From contig NZ_VTEV01000001.1 in NCBI RefSeq assembly GCF_008180725.1, positions 1-64,000 of the forward strand: a stretch of 64,000 nt of DNA, read 5' to 3'. Shown here piece by piece: positions 49,392 to 58,254 of the stretch. The notes beneath the pieces are model-generated. The model was not told the origin of the DNA and did not search any database. It saw only the letters and a program-made list of their open reading frames with translations. Made by a program: the position numbers and the translations under genes. The stretch comes from Sutcliffiella horikoshii. GTDB lineage: Bacteria > Bacillota > Bacilli > Bacillales > Bacillaceae_I. Positions within the stretch are counted from its first letter, which is position 1. Each line of letters starts with the position of its first letter.

Positions 49392-50516
49392 ATGAAAAAT
49401 ATCGTAATTATTGGGGCTGGGATTCTTGGGGCCTCCACCGCTTATCATTTAGCAAAAGCTGGCGAGAATGTAACAGTAATTGACCGTTTTGATAAAGGAC
49501 AATCAACAGATGCCGCTGCAGGAATTATCTGCCCTTGGATTTCGCAGCGTCGTAATAAAGCCTGGTATAACATGGTGAAAAACGGTGCGAAGTATTATCC
49601 AGCTTTAATCGATCAGCTAGAAAAAGATGGAGAAACAGAAACTGGATATAACCGTGTTGGGGCAATTAGCTTACATAATGATAAAGAAAAACTCGAGAAA
49701 ATGGCAGAAAGAGCCATTAAAAGAAGAGAAGAAGCTCCTGAAATTGGCGAGGTGACAATCTTAAGTACAGAAAAAACGAAAGAACTCTTTCCAGTGTTGT
49801 CAGAAGGTTTCGGCTCCGTCCACATTTCCGGAGGAGCAAAGGTCAATGGTCGCGCCCTTCGCAACGCTCTTAATAATGGTGCTAAAAAGCATGGGGCTAA
49901 GTTCATTGATAGCGATGCTTGCCTTGATGTCAAAGATAACCAGGTGACAGGTGTAAAGCTTGGAGAACAGAGAGTAGAAGCAGACTTAATCATTGTGACG
50001 GGTGGTGCCTGGTCACAGGAACTCTTTCAAGAGTTGGGAATGAATTTTGATGTGGTCCCTCAAAAAGCACAAATTGTTCACTTGGAGATCGATACGAAAC
50101 AAACCAAAGATTGGCCTGTCGTCATGCCTCCAAATAATCAGTACATCCTAAGTTTTGATGAAGGTAGGATTGTGGTAGGGGCAACACATGAAGACAATAC
50201 AGGATTTGACACAAGGGTTACTGCAGGTGGCATGAATGAGATCTTGAGTAAGGCTTTGGAGATTGCACCAGGTTTAGCAGAGGGAACCTTACTGGAAACG
50301 AGGGTAGGATTCCGTCCGTTTACACCAGGTTTTCTTCCGGTAATCGGCAAGCTTCCAAATCACGATAATGTCTTAATTGCCAATGGCCTTGGGGCTTCAG
50401 GACTAACCAGCGGGCCCTTTTTAGGAGCTGAGTTAGCTAGGCTCGCCACTGGACAACAAACGGTTCTTGATATCAGTAACTATGATGTAGGAGGAGCCAT
50501 TAAATCCCTTGGATAA
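49392..50516 (+). CDS. FAD-dependent amino acid oxidase/dehydrogenase (DAO family)
   Basis: 374 residues. N-terminal Rossmann motif IVIIGAGILGASTAYHLAKA at 4-23, followed by VIDRFDKGQSTDAAAGIICP. The middle has the GGAWSQEL motif near 202 and the C-terminal FAD/substrate region FRPFTPGFLPVIGKLPNHDN then VLIANGLGASGLTSGP near 315-355. DAO-family members oxidise D-amino acids, glycine or sarcosine; DadA-like is possible, but the exact substrate is not clear. It is monocistronic between a terminator and the GIY-YIG gene. Confidence 0.87.
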   Translation: MKNIVIIGAGILGASTAYHLAKAGENVTVIDRFDKGQSTDAAAGIICPWISQRRNKAWYNMVKNGAKYYPALIDQLEKDGETETGYNRVGAISLHNDKEKLEKMAERAIKRREEAPEIGEVTILSTEKTKELFPVLSEGFGSVHISGGAKVNGRALRNALNNGAKKHGAKFIDSDACLDVKDNQVTGVKLGEQRVEADLIIVTGGAWSQELFQELGMNFDVVPQKAQIVHLEIDTKQTKDWPVVMPPNNQYILSFDEGRIVVGATHEDNTGFDTRVTAGGMNEILSKALEIAPGLAEGTLLETRVGFRPFTPGFLPVIGKLPNHDNVLIANGLGASGLTSGPFLGAELARLATGQQTVLDISNYDVGGAIKSLG

Positions 50517-50587
50517 AAACAATTATAGCTATTATTATTTCGTTGTGTTACCATGAATTTCTACTGAAAAAGAGGACGTGACTAACT

Positions 50588-50962
50588 ATGATAAAAATCA
50601 CCATACCAAATCCTAGTGTATCCATTACGGAACGCCAGCAGATTCGTACAAATGATGAACCAATTATTACACCGATAAATGGCTTTATTGATTTTCATAA
50701 AATTCCACGGGACCAAGGCGGAATCTATATGTTTTATAATATCAATGAAGATTTATTGTTCGTTGGAAAAGCGAGAAAGCTTCGCCAACGAATCAAAAAA
50801 CATTTTGAGGACAATGTATCCCCAATCAAAAACCACCGCGATGAAGTATATCGCATAGACGTGTGTATCGTAGAAGACCCTATGGAAAGAGAAATTTATG
50901 AAACATACATCGCTAACACACTTCAAGCAAAGTATAATGTTGAAAAAGTTTTCTATAAATAA
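50588..50962 (+). CDS. GIY-YIG nuclease-domain protein
   Basis: 124 residues. GGIYMFYNINEDLLFVGKARKL at about 45-66 is split here as GGIYMFYN and LLFVGKARKLRQRI: the GIY and (Y/F)-V-G halves with the conserved arginine. The domain continues with EDNVSPIKNHRDEVYRID and a metal-binding Glu in EREIYETYIANTL near 103. It is close to the UvrC-N nuclease and to small bacterial GIY-YIG proteins of unknown role. No DNA-binding module accompanies it. A strong terminator follows within 10 bases. Confidence 0.85.
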   Translation: MIKITIPNPSVSITERQQIRTNDEPIITPINGFIDFHKIPRDQGGIYMFYNINEDLLFVGKARKLRQRIKKHFEDNVSPIKNHRDEVYRIDVCIVEDPMEREIYETYIANTLQAKYNVEKVFYK

Positions 50963-50970
50963 ACTCAAAA

Positions 50971-51013
50971 TGAAAGGCCGTTCTCCCCACTAGAGAACGG
51001 CCTTTCATTTTTT
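50971..51013 (+). terminator. Rho-independent terminator
   Basis: TGAAAGGCCGTTCTC, CCCACTA loop, GAGAACGGCCTTTCA, then TTTTTT. Confidence 0.9.
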
Positions 51014-51117
51014 CTAAATCTGCATATTTTTTCGCAATATTGTTCTCGAATTATGCTAGATTAATGGTAAAATAGTCGATATGACAACATTTGGAATAGT
51101 TAAAGGGAGGAAAAGAA

Positions 51118-52032
51118 GTGAACAGTAATTTTAATAAACCAAAAGGGTTCGGTGAGATTCTAGATCAGACGTTTAAAATCAGTAAATACAAGTTTAAAGA
51201 CTTTTTCTTCATTTTATTACTTTTGGTTGGTCCCATTTATCTTCTGCAAGCAATGATTGAATTGGCGGCAGGGAAAAGCTTCATAAGACAAGAAGGCGGC
51301 GGGGGAGCTTGGTATGAAGAGATGATAAGGAATATGGAGATGTCGGAAGAAGTCTCTTTATCTTCTAATCTTGCAGCTGACATTGGAATATTATTTGTTT
51401 CATTATTGGTATTGTTTACATATCCTGTCGCTCAAGCTGCAATTATCTTCGGCGTTAATCATATTAACCATAATCGAGAGTTTACCGTCAGTACAATAGT
51501 TAAACAAGCATTTGGACGGTTTTTTCCAATGATTGGTTCTTCTCTGTTATATGTACTTATAGCGTTTGGTATCATATTTGGATTCACGATGACAGGGATA
51601 TTTACTTCCGTTCTTGTGTTTGCAATAGATGTGATTGCAGGAATCATTGTATCCATCGTTATGACTGCTAGTTTATTGCTAATCGGCGCATTTCTCCTTA
51701 CAAGATGGAGTTTCTTCTTCGGATCTGTTGTATTAGATAAGAATTCTCCGGGTTTAACAAGAAGCTGGCGTTTATCCAAAGGTAGAACATTTAAGTTAAT
51801 GGGTCTTTACATTATTTTCTTTCTTATAACTACTTCCATAGGTGTAGCAATTGAATTATCGTTCTCAGCTTTCCTTGGAAACAGTGTACTTCTTGGCTTA
51901 ATTGTCAGTTTTACCACTCTTTTTACAACACTCATAATGGCAGTAGGGTACGCTGTCATGTATCTAGATTTGAAAGTTCGTCATGATGCAGATGATTTGA
52001 GAGAGCTCATTGATGATTATCATATTGGATAA
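51118..52032 (+). CDS. Polytopic membrane protein, first gene of the MoxR-DUF58 cluster
   Basis: 304 residues with about six membrane helices. It begins NFNKPKGFGEILDQTFKISK, and the later RSWRLSKGRTFKLMGLYIIF segment and C-terminal DDLRELIDDY are typical of proteins with a glycerophosphodiester-phosphodiesterase-type membrane domain (no catalytic domain). GTG start with RBS AAGGGAGG. It is followed at short spacing by DUF4129, DUF4350, MoxR and DUF58 genes, so it is probably part of that membrane complex. Function unknown. Confidence 0.75.
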   Translation: MNSNFNKPKGFGEILDQTFKISKYKFKDFFFILLLLVGPIYLLQAMIELAAGKSFIRQEGGGGAWYEEMIRNMEMSEEVSLSSNLAADIGILFVSLLVLFTYPVAQAAIIFGVNHINHNREFTVSTIVKQAFGRFFPMIGSSLLYVLIAFGIIFGFTMTGIFTSVLVFAIDVIAGIIVSIVMTASLLLIGAFLLTRWSFFFGSVVLDKNSPGLTRSWRLSKGRTFKLMGLYIIFFLITTSIGVAIELSFSAFLGNSVLLGLIVSFTTLFTTLIMAVGYAVMYLDLKVRHDADDLRELIDDYHIG

Positions 52033-52068
52033 ACCCCGACTCCTTTGGAAAAGGACAGGTGATATAAC

Positions 52069-52704
52069 GTGCTTAAAGAACCAAAAGCAAGAGAACAAAT
52101 AGAAGAAATCCTAGATCAACAAGAATATCAAGCGTTTAATAATGATTCTAGAAATACCTTGCAAATTTGGTGGGATGAATTAAAAGCATGGCTCGCAGAT
52201 TTACTTTCAAGACTTTTCCCTTCCATGGAAAATACAAGCGGAACAGCAGGGAATATATTGATTTTTGTCATCATCCTTGTAATCGTACTATTAGCGGCTT
52301 GGATCATTACTTACCTTGTAAGTAGTAATCGAAATAGACGTAATAAAGTCACTAAACCTTTTCAATCAGGTGAGGAGTTAGATTGGTCTTTTCACCAACA
52401 TGTTGCGGAAGCAAAGAAATACGAAGATGTGGAAGACTATTCACTTGCAACTAGACATCTATTTTTGGGATTATTACTCAACTTCCATGAACGCAATTGG
52501 CTTGTAGCAAAAATTTGGAAAACGAATTGGGAGTATTATGATGAGTTAAGAAGAGAACAGAGAGAACTGGCTGAATTTTTCTTTAATTTTGCCCTTTTGT
52601 TCGACAGAGGAACTTATGGCAAACAAAAAATTGGAAAAGACGACTATTTATCTTACCGTGATATCGCATTGAAGTGGATAAATGATACAGACCAAGATCT
52701 TTAA
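52069..52704 (+). CDS. DUF4129 domain protein
   Basis: 211 residues. Residues about 1-60 are soluble (EEILDQQEYQAFNN, WWDELKAWLADLLSRLFPSM), one membrane helix follows at about 62-85 (ILIFVIILVIVLLAAWIITY), and the C-terminal 95 residues are the DUF4129 helical domain ending FNFALLFDRGTYGKQKIGKD. Such domains recur next to MoxR and DUF58 genes and transglutaminase-like proteins. GTG start; RBS AAAGGACAGG. The next gene starts 18 bases downstream. Confidence 0.82.
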   Translation: MLKEPKAREQIEEILDQQEYQAFNNDSRNTLQIWWDELKAWLADLLSRLFPSMENTSGTAGNILIFVIILVIVLLAAWIITYLVSSNRNRRNKVTKPFQSGEELDWSFHQHVAEAKKYEDVEDYSLATRHLFLGLLLNFHERNWLVAKIWKTNWEYYDELRREQRELAEFFFNFALLFDRGTYGKQKIGKDDYLSYRDIALKWINDTDQDL

Positions 52705-52722
52705 AAGGAAGGAGAGGGGGAC

Positions 52723-53862
52723 TTGAACGGAATTACCACTAAGAAAAAAGGTTGGATATGGCTTGGAGTTCTACTCGTTCTTTTTGCAATCTGCTCCTAC
52801 CTTGTTCTATCCCAAAAGCAGGAAGAATTCTCACCATATGATTCAGAATCTCCTTCACCTACTGGTTTGAAAGCTTTCTACAGCTATCTGCAAAACGAAG
52901 TTGAGATGGTGAATAGATGGGAAAAACCCCCGAATTTGTTGCCTGATAAAGAAAGACGACAGGTATTGTTGATGGTTGAGCCATACTTTACTCCAGATAC
53001 AAAGACGATGGAATCTTATATTGATTTCTTGGAAAAAGGGAACACCATCCTTTTATTTAAAAATAATCCAAAAGGATATTTTGATATTCGCACAACCTTT
53101 GTTGATTCAATGTTCCCTGAGCAAACCATCAATGATGCAAGTCAAACCAACTTTGTAGGGGATATTCATTCTCCTGTAAGGATAGAGCCGGCAGTAGAAG
53201 ATGAAATACTTTTTTCCGATCCACTCGGTGATGTATCCGTTAAGCGGAAGTATGGAGATGGAACACTCATCGTAGCATTAACGCCTCATTGGCTAACCAA
53301 TCAAGAAATTTTAAAAAAGGATCATCTCCCTCTTGTACTCAGCCTAATTCAAGAAGAAGGGTTAAATAATGACACAATCATTCTCTTTGATGAGTATAAC
53401 CATGGGGAAACTGGCACATCTTCTATAGATGTCTACCAAGACTGGTTCTTGTTGTTACTCTTCCAGGGAATGCTAGTGGCAATTTTACTTCTTTGGAACC
53501 AAGGCAAGAGATTCGGACCGATATTACAGCCTCGTGAGGAAACAGTCAGGTATAGTGATGAAAGTCTTCGAGCTTTAGCTGCATGGTACCTAAAAGGAAA
53601 TGCTTATCAGGATTCTCTGAGCAATCAGGCGGAATATGTAAAATACTTGCTGCAAGAAAGATGGGGAATTCCATATAACAGGGACTGGAAAGAGTGTGCA
53701 GTCTTCTTGCATAAGAGATGGAAAACAAAAGAAGATGAGAAAATAGATTTATTTACTTATCAATTAACACAGGTGTTGGCAAAAGAGAAAATTACAAAAC
53801 AAGAATATCTTGAATGGTCAAAACAATTAGATACCTTAAGGAAAGAGGTGGAAGAGGGATGA
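52723..53862 (+). CDS. DUF4350 domain protein
   Basis: 379 residues with a membrane helix at about 8-28 (GWIWLGVLLVLFAICSYLVL), an extracellular DUF4350 domain at about 35-235 (SPYDSESPSPTGLKAFYSYL, then IDFLEKGNTILLFKN, LFDEYNHGE) and a second helix near 240-260. The remaining 120 residues are cytoplasmic. The gatase-like fold of this family has no known enzyme activity here. TTG start with GGAAGGAGAGGGGG upstream. The MoxR ATG overlaps its stop as ATGA. Confidence 0.82.
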   Translation: MNGITTKKKGWIWLGVLLVLFAICSYLVLSQKQEEFSPYDSESPSPTGLKAFYSYLQNEVEMVNRWEKPPNLLPDKERRQVLLMVEPYFTPDTKTMESYIDFLEKGNTILLFKNNPKGYFDIRTTFVDSMFPEQTINDASQTNFVGDIHSPVRIEPAVEDEILFSDPLGDVSVKRKYGDGTLIVALTPHWLTNQEILKKDHLPLVLSLIQEEGLNNDTIILFDEYNHGETGTSSIDVYQDWFLLLLFQGMLVAILLLWNQGKRFGPILQPREETVRYSDESLRALAAWYLKGNAYQDSLSNQAEYVKYLLQERWGIPYNRDWKECAVFLHKRWKTKEDEKIDLFTYQLTQVLAKEKITKQEYLEWSKQLDTLRKEVEEG

Positions 53863-54788
53863 AAGTAGAATTAGCATCTCTTCTTGAGAAATATGAGGAA
53901 AGAATACTAGGTCAACATTTGAATTTGAAACTTTTACTTTCTTCCGTACTGGCAGGTGGCCACGTTTTATTAGAGGGGGTACCAGGTACCGGGAAAACAC
54001 AAATGGTGCGAACCCTTGCCAGCTTGTTGGGCGGTAAATTCAATCGCATTCAATTTACCCCAGACCTTTTACCAAGTGATATTACGGGAAGTTCCATTTA
54101 CAATATGAAAGAAGGAAACTTTGAAACATTGAAGGGACCTATTTTCAGCAACATTCTCCTTGCAGATGAGATTAATAGGACCCCTGCAAAAACGCAGGCT
54201 GCCCTGCTTGAGGCGATGGAAGAGAAACAAGTTACAATTCATGGCGAGACATTTCCTTTAGCTGATGTGTTTTTTGTGGTTGCCACCCAAAATCCAATTG
54301 AATTTGAAGGAACATATCCGCTACCGGAAGCACAGCAAGACCGCTTTCTTTTCAAGCTACGTATTGATTTCCCTAGCCTTGAAGAAGAAACGGCAGTTCT
54401 GAAACAAGTAATGGAAAATAAATTTACTCAAACAGATAAAAAGCCAGTATTAGATATGGAAACTTTCCTAAACATTAGAAAAGAGATTCAGCAAGTTACC
54501 CTAAGTGAAAGCATCCTTGATTATGTCATGCAAATCGTTCGTAACACTCGTGAGTCGGATTCTATCAGGTTCGGAGCCAGCACTCGTGCAGGAATTTCCA
54601 TCGGAAAAGCGGCACAGGCATGGGCTTACTTGAGCAACCGCAACTATGTAACTCCTGATGATATTAAAATGGTGACAAAACCTGCACTTCGTCACAGAAT
54701 TCAATTATCTCCTCATATGGAATTGGAGGGAGCGACTGTTGAACAAATCATTGAAGAACTTGTGGGGTCGATTCCTGTTCCGAGATAA
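53859..54788 (+). CDS. MoxR-family AAA+ ATPase
   Basis: 309 residues from the ATG at 53859, which overlaps the previous stop; the longer frame back to 53814 is inside DUF4350 and has no RBS. Walker A LLEGVPGTGKTQMVRT near 34-49, Walker B ILLADEINRTPAKTQAALLE near 98-117, sensor 1 VVATQNPIEFEGTYPLPEAQ then QDRF near 141-165, and the C-terminal lid with GASTRAGISIGKAAQAWA near 245. MoxR ATPases act as chaperones that insert metals or assemble complexes with VWA/DUF58 proteins, which is the next gene. Confidence 0.92.
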   Translation: MKVELASLLEKYEERILGQHLNLKLLLSSVLAGGHVLLEGVPGTGKTQMVRTLASLLGGKFNRIQFTPDLLPSDITGSSIYNMKEGNFETLKGPIFSNILLADEINRTPAKTQAALLEAMEEKQVTIHGETFPLADVFFVVATQNPIEFEGTYPLPEAQQDRFLFKLRIDFPSLEEETAVLKQVMENKFTQTDKKPVLDMETFLNIRKEIQQVTLSESILDYVMQIVRNTRESDSIRFGASTRAGISIGKAAQAWAYLSNRNYVTPDDIKMVTKPALRHRIQLSPHMELEGATVEQIIEELVGSIPVPR

Positions 54789-56100
54789 AGGGATTCTTCC
54801 AACTAGTAGACTAGTTCTCTTACTTTCTTTACTTTCTTTGACTTTTATTCTATTGAGTCTTTTTGTGAACATTTCTTGGCCAATTATCTTCCTATCAAAT
54901 CTATTTGTTATTCTTTTTAGTTTGGTGGACCTTGTACTTACACCAAATAAAAAAGCACTCAATATGACGAGAACGATTCCTAGCGAAATGGAAAGGGGAG
55001 TTAGCTATCCTGTTAACATAGTGGTGGAGAATCCAACGGAATATGATATGAACGTTGAAATAAAGGATGGTATTCCTCAGTCCTTTTTTCGGCCGTTTCC
55101 TTTTACCGGTAAGGTAGAAAAAAACACTAGAAAGCAACTTACCTATCACACCACTGCGCCTGTTAGAGGAGAGTATCTTGTTTCACACCTGTATTTACGA
55201 TATCAAAGTAGGATTGGCCTTTGGCAAAAGCAAATGAAATTTGTAAAGGAAGATACGATAAAAGTAATTCCGGATATGACAGAAACCAAACAGTACTTGG
55301 AGAATGCCCAAAAATTTCTGATTCATGAAGGTATTGCTATTCGAAAGCAGAAAAGCGGCGTTGGGGAATTTTCTAAAATACGCTCTTACGTGGTTGGAGA
55401 TGATCCAAGGAAAATTAACTGGCGTCAAACGGCCAAATTACAGGAAGTCATGACAAATGAGTATGAACCAGAGCACGGTAAATACATCACCATCCTAATC
55501 GACTGTGGAAGAATGATGGGGGCAGAACTGAAAAAGGGCAACCGTTTGGAGCGGTCATTAGAAGCAGCCTTGACGGTTGCTGCAGCTGCATTGCAAAAAG
55601 GGGATTATGTCGCGGTACTTGCTTTTTCTAAAAAGGTGAAGGCATATATCCCGCCGGCAAAAGGGTTGTCCCACTTGCAAACTATCCTGAAAACTATTTA
55701 TAACGTTCAAGTCGATGCTGCAGAATCCAATTATGCTGAAGTCTTTCAATACTTACAGCTTGTTCAAAAGAAGAGAAGCCTTATCCTATTATTCAGCGAC
55801 GTTAAAACATTTCTGTATGAGGAAAGCGCCTTAATCTACCTTAAGAAGGTAAGGCAAAGGCATTTGTTCTTGATGATTGGAGTAGAGGATGAGATATTGC
55901 GTAAAAGAGCAGCGAACCCTGTAACCTCCTTAGATGAAACAATGGTGAAAGGGGTCGCACAGCAACAACTATTAAGGAAGAAACGAGAGAAAGCAAAGTG
56001 GGAAAAACAAGGCCTCCTGATGACGGAGACCCGTGAGGAACGGCTTTCAACAATCGCTGTATCTCATTATATCGATACTATGAACAGAGGATTATTGTAA
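54739..56100 (+). CDS. DUF58 domain protein (VWA-like partner of MoxR)
   Basis: 453 residues. TTG start at 54739 with ATTGGAGGGAG 7-8 bases before it, inside the end of the MoxR gene (50-base overlap). Two membrane helices lie at about 25-60 (LVLLLSLLSLTFILLSLFVN, IIFLSNLFVILFSLVDLVLT). DUF58 is centred at about 210-260: SGVGEFSKIRSYVVGDDPRK then INWRQTAKLQEVMTNEYEPE, followed by a VWA-type fold with ITILIDCGRMMG (a MIDAS-like DxGxxM) and LILLFSDV. It should bind MoxR and tether it to the membrane. Confidence 0.88.
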   Translation: MNKSLKNLWGRFLFRDKGILPTSRLVLLLSLLSLTFILLSLFVNISWPIIFLSNLFVILFSLVDLVLTPNKKALNMTRTIPSEMERGVSYPVNIVVENPTEYDMNVEIKDGIPQSFFRPFPFTGKVEKNTRKQLTYHTTAPVRGEYLVSHLYLRYQSRIGLWQKQMKFVKEDTIKVIPDMTETKQYLENAQKFLIHEGIAIRKQKSGVGEFSKIRSYVVGDDPRKINWRQTAKLQEVMTNEYEPEHGKYITILIDCGRMMGAELKKGNRLERSLEAALTVAAAALQKGDYVAVLAFSKKVKAYIPPAKGLSHLQTILKTIYNVQVDAAESNYAEVFQYLQLVQKKRSLILLFSDVKTFLYEESALIYLKKVRQRHLFLMIGVEDEILRKRAANPVTSLDETMVKGVAQQQLLRKKREKAKWEKQGLLMTETREERLSTIAVSHYIDTMNRGLL

Positions 56101-57054
56101 ATGGGTTTTACGAAGCTTAAGACTGCCTAAAGCAACATAAAGTATTAATCCCATTACAGTCAGTCCAGCAACCAAATACTTGGCTTCCAACGATATGGCA
56201 GCAGGGGTAATGAATCCTTCAATTATCCCTGCTATGATAAACAATGGTATCGTTCCAAGTAACAATTGCACAGAACGTTTAGCATTCCACTTCAACTGAT
56301 AGCCTCGCGAATATTCACCAGGTACAAAAAGCTTGTACCCCATTAATAACCCAGCGCCGCCGGCAATGAAAATCGCTGTCAGTTCAATCATCCCATGTGG
56401 AACAATGTAAGCCCAAAACTCGTATGTTTTATCATAATGCCAAAACAGTGCAGCGATCGCGCCAACAATGATTCCATTGTAGATTAATACATAAACTGTC
56501 AACAACCCAAAGGTTATCCCGCCGGCAAATGCAAGGATAGCAACTTGAATATTATTGGTCAGTATACTTGCGGACATGACAGGGGCATCCACCATCCCGT
56601 CACTGTCACCCAGTTTTTCAGGATCAAAGTTTTGTGCCATGTCTCCTGGTAGAATGGAATACAGATAGAGTGGATCATACAGGACGGCAAAATAACTTCC
56701 AAGTCCCCCAATTGTAAAAAGAAGCATAGCTACCATAACAAACTTCCATTGCTCGAAAAGGAGTCCAATAAACTTATGGCCCAAAAAGTCGCTTGCTTGC
56801 TTCCAACTCGTTATCTGATCTTTGTATAGAAGATTATGAGCCTTGGATACAAGTCCATTTAGGTAAGATGTGACTTCTTCCTCTGGAAAATATGTTTGAC
56901 TATAAGATAAGTGCTGTGCCGCCTTTTGGTAGAGACTGTGAAATCGTTCGAGGTTCTTTCCCGTAATATTCTTTCGCTTATGTAAATCAGATGCTAGTTT
57001 TTCTAGCTCCTTCCACTGGCTGCGGTGTTGTTTAATAAATTGTTTGACATTCAT
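56092..57054 (-). CDS. SpoIIM-like (stage II sporulation protein M) membrane protein
   Basis: 320 residues. A soluble helical N-terminus (about 1-95, FIKQHRSQWKELEKLASDLH, YQKAAQHLSYSQTYFPEEEV) precedes about six helices. The DUF95/SpoIIM signature is in TNNIQVAILAFAGGITFGLL near 170-189 and FWAYIVPHGMIELTAIFIAG then GAGLLMGY near 215-245. RBS GAGGTG is 8 bases before the ATG. It is on the opposite strand, overlapping the 3' end of the DUF58 gene by 9 bases. Homologues of this longer type accompany MoxR/DUF58/RDD clusters, distinct from the sporulation engulfment gene itself. Confidence 0.87.
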   Translation of the reverse strand: MNVKQFIKQHRSQWKELEKLASDLHKRKNITGKNLERFHSLYQKAAQHLSYSQTYFPEEEVTSYLNGLVSKAHNLLYKDQITSWKQASDFLGHKFIGLLFEQWKFVMVAMLLFTIGGLGSYFAVLYDPLYLYSILPGDMAQNFDPEKLGDSDGMVDAPVMSASILTNNIQVAILAFAGGITFGLLTVYVLIYNGIIVGAIAALFWHYDKTYEFWAYIVPHGMIELTAIFIAGGAGLLMGYKLFVPGEYSRGYQLKWNAKRSVQLLLGTIPLFIIAGIIEGFITPAAISLEAKYLVAGLTVMGLILYVALGSLKLRKTHLQ

Positions 57055-57150
57055 CTTTTACACCTCGTGTCTCATTTTCACCTATCTTCTTTATTATAGT
57101 AATATTATAGATAAATAGAAACACCCTAAAGTAAAATTTATCCATAGAGA

Positions 57151-57966
57151 GTGGGAATCAGCTTGAAGACAGAACCAGTGGATATCAAAACTCCCGAATA
57201 TGTATCTTTACAGTTTCACGTTGCAGGCCTAGGCAGCCGTGCAGCAGCCTTTATTGTTGATACGATATTGTTGGTGATTATAAATATTCTAATTGTTATT
57301 GCACTAATTTTCGGCTTGAATGCAAGTATATTTGAGTATATGGAAACGGACATGCCGTCCTATTTGTTTGCAGGAGTCCTTATATTAATGTTTTTACTAA
57401 ATTGGGGCTATTACGTCGTTCTTGAGTACTTTACAGGTGGTCGAACATTAGGGAAGAAGATGGTTGGAATACGTGTCATTCAAGAAAATGGGCACAGCAT
57501 CACCTTGCTTGCTAGCGTCATTCGTAACTTCCTTCGAATCATCGATATTTTGCCAGCAAACTACTTTGTGGGGATGTTGATGATCTTCTTTCACTCCAAG
57601 CATAAGCGGTTAGGGGATCTAGTTGCAGGTACCATTGTGGTGCATGAAAGAAGGGGAAAGAAAAAAAAGAAAGTTTCTAAGCTGGACAAATTTATTGCTG
57701 AAAAGGGTCTAAGTTCAGAAGGAGGACTGGTAGAAGAATGGGCGTTGAAGTCCCTTGGAGCTAAAGAATGGAAGCTTTTGAAGACATACGCAGAGCGTTT
57801 GGATACTTTAAATGCCGATGACCGCATCGTTCTAACTCGAAAATTGGCTGATATCTTGTTTCCGAAAATAGAGCTAGACCCCTCTAGTAAGCATTACGAT
57901 GAGTTAGAGGATATGTTGCTTGTGCTGTATTTGCAGATGAAGGAAGAGTGGGAGTATGAGTTGTAG
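57151..57966 (+). CDS. RDD-family membrane protein
   Basis: 271 residues; start GTG 57151 or TTG 57163 (both with weak RBS). The RDD domain is at about 20-165: GLGSRAAAFIVDTILLVIIN near 24 with the conserved R and D, a helix at 65-85, FTGGRTLGKKMVGIRVI near 110 and HSKHKRLGDLVAGTIVVHER near 148. The C-terminal 100 residues are soluble and charged (KKKKKVSKLDKF, then helices). It is divergent from the SpoIIM-like gene with a 96-base gap; RDD proteins commonly belong to this cluster and may act in ion or lipid transport. Confidence 0.87.
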   Translation: MGISLKTEPVDIKTPEYVSLQFHVAGLGSRAAAFIVDTILLVIINILIVIALIFGLNASIFEYMETDMPSYLFAGVLILMFLLNWGYYVVLEYFTGGRTLGKKMVGIRVIQENGHSITLLASVIRNFLRIIDILPANYFVGMLMIFFHSKHKRLGDLVAGTIVVHERRGKKKKKVSKLDKFIAEKGLSSEGGLVEEWALKSLGAKEWKLLKTYAERLDTLNADDRIVLTRKLADILFPKIELDPSSKHYDELEDMLLVLYLQMKEEWEYEL

Positions 57967-58120
57967 GGTTTTTACTTTAGGAGTGGCGATTGCGCTGGGG
58001 ATGGAGAATTCGCGGTTTGACGGGGGAAAGTTCCTCTTGGACTGGCGGTATGATGGTTTGCGGCTTTGACTTTGGGGCGAGGATTAGCAGGAGATGGGCG
58101 GAATTTACCTATTATTGGGA

Positions 58121-58190
58121 TTCGCCCGATTACTTGCTATTTTCGCCCGTAAAATTGAAATATCGCCCGATTTCAAAAAATCGTTCAATT
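58121..58190. repeat. Short 20-21-bp periodic intergenic repeat (TTCGCCCG)
   Basis: The core TCGCCCG occurs with CGCCCG at 58124, 58145 and 58165, steps of 21 and 20 bases, followed by a decayed copy near 58183. The intervening bases are A/T-rich. The interval 57967-58254 otherwise shows no gene: a 74-codon frame at 57990 has no RBS and a Trp/Arg-rich random composition. Confidence 0.6.
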
Positions 58191-58254
58191 ACAAAGGGAC
58201 ATTTCACTGTATAAATGGTATAATTTACAAATAAATTAGCGTCGGAGGTTAAAA

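Noticed and set aside
57990-58214. 74-codon protein gene
   Set aside because: Trp/Arg/Ser-rich random composition, no RBS, overlies the CGCCCG repeat and a decayed intergenic region.
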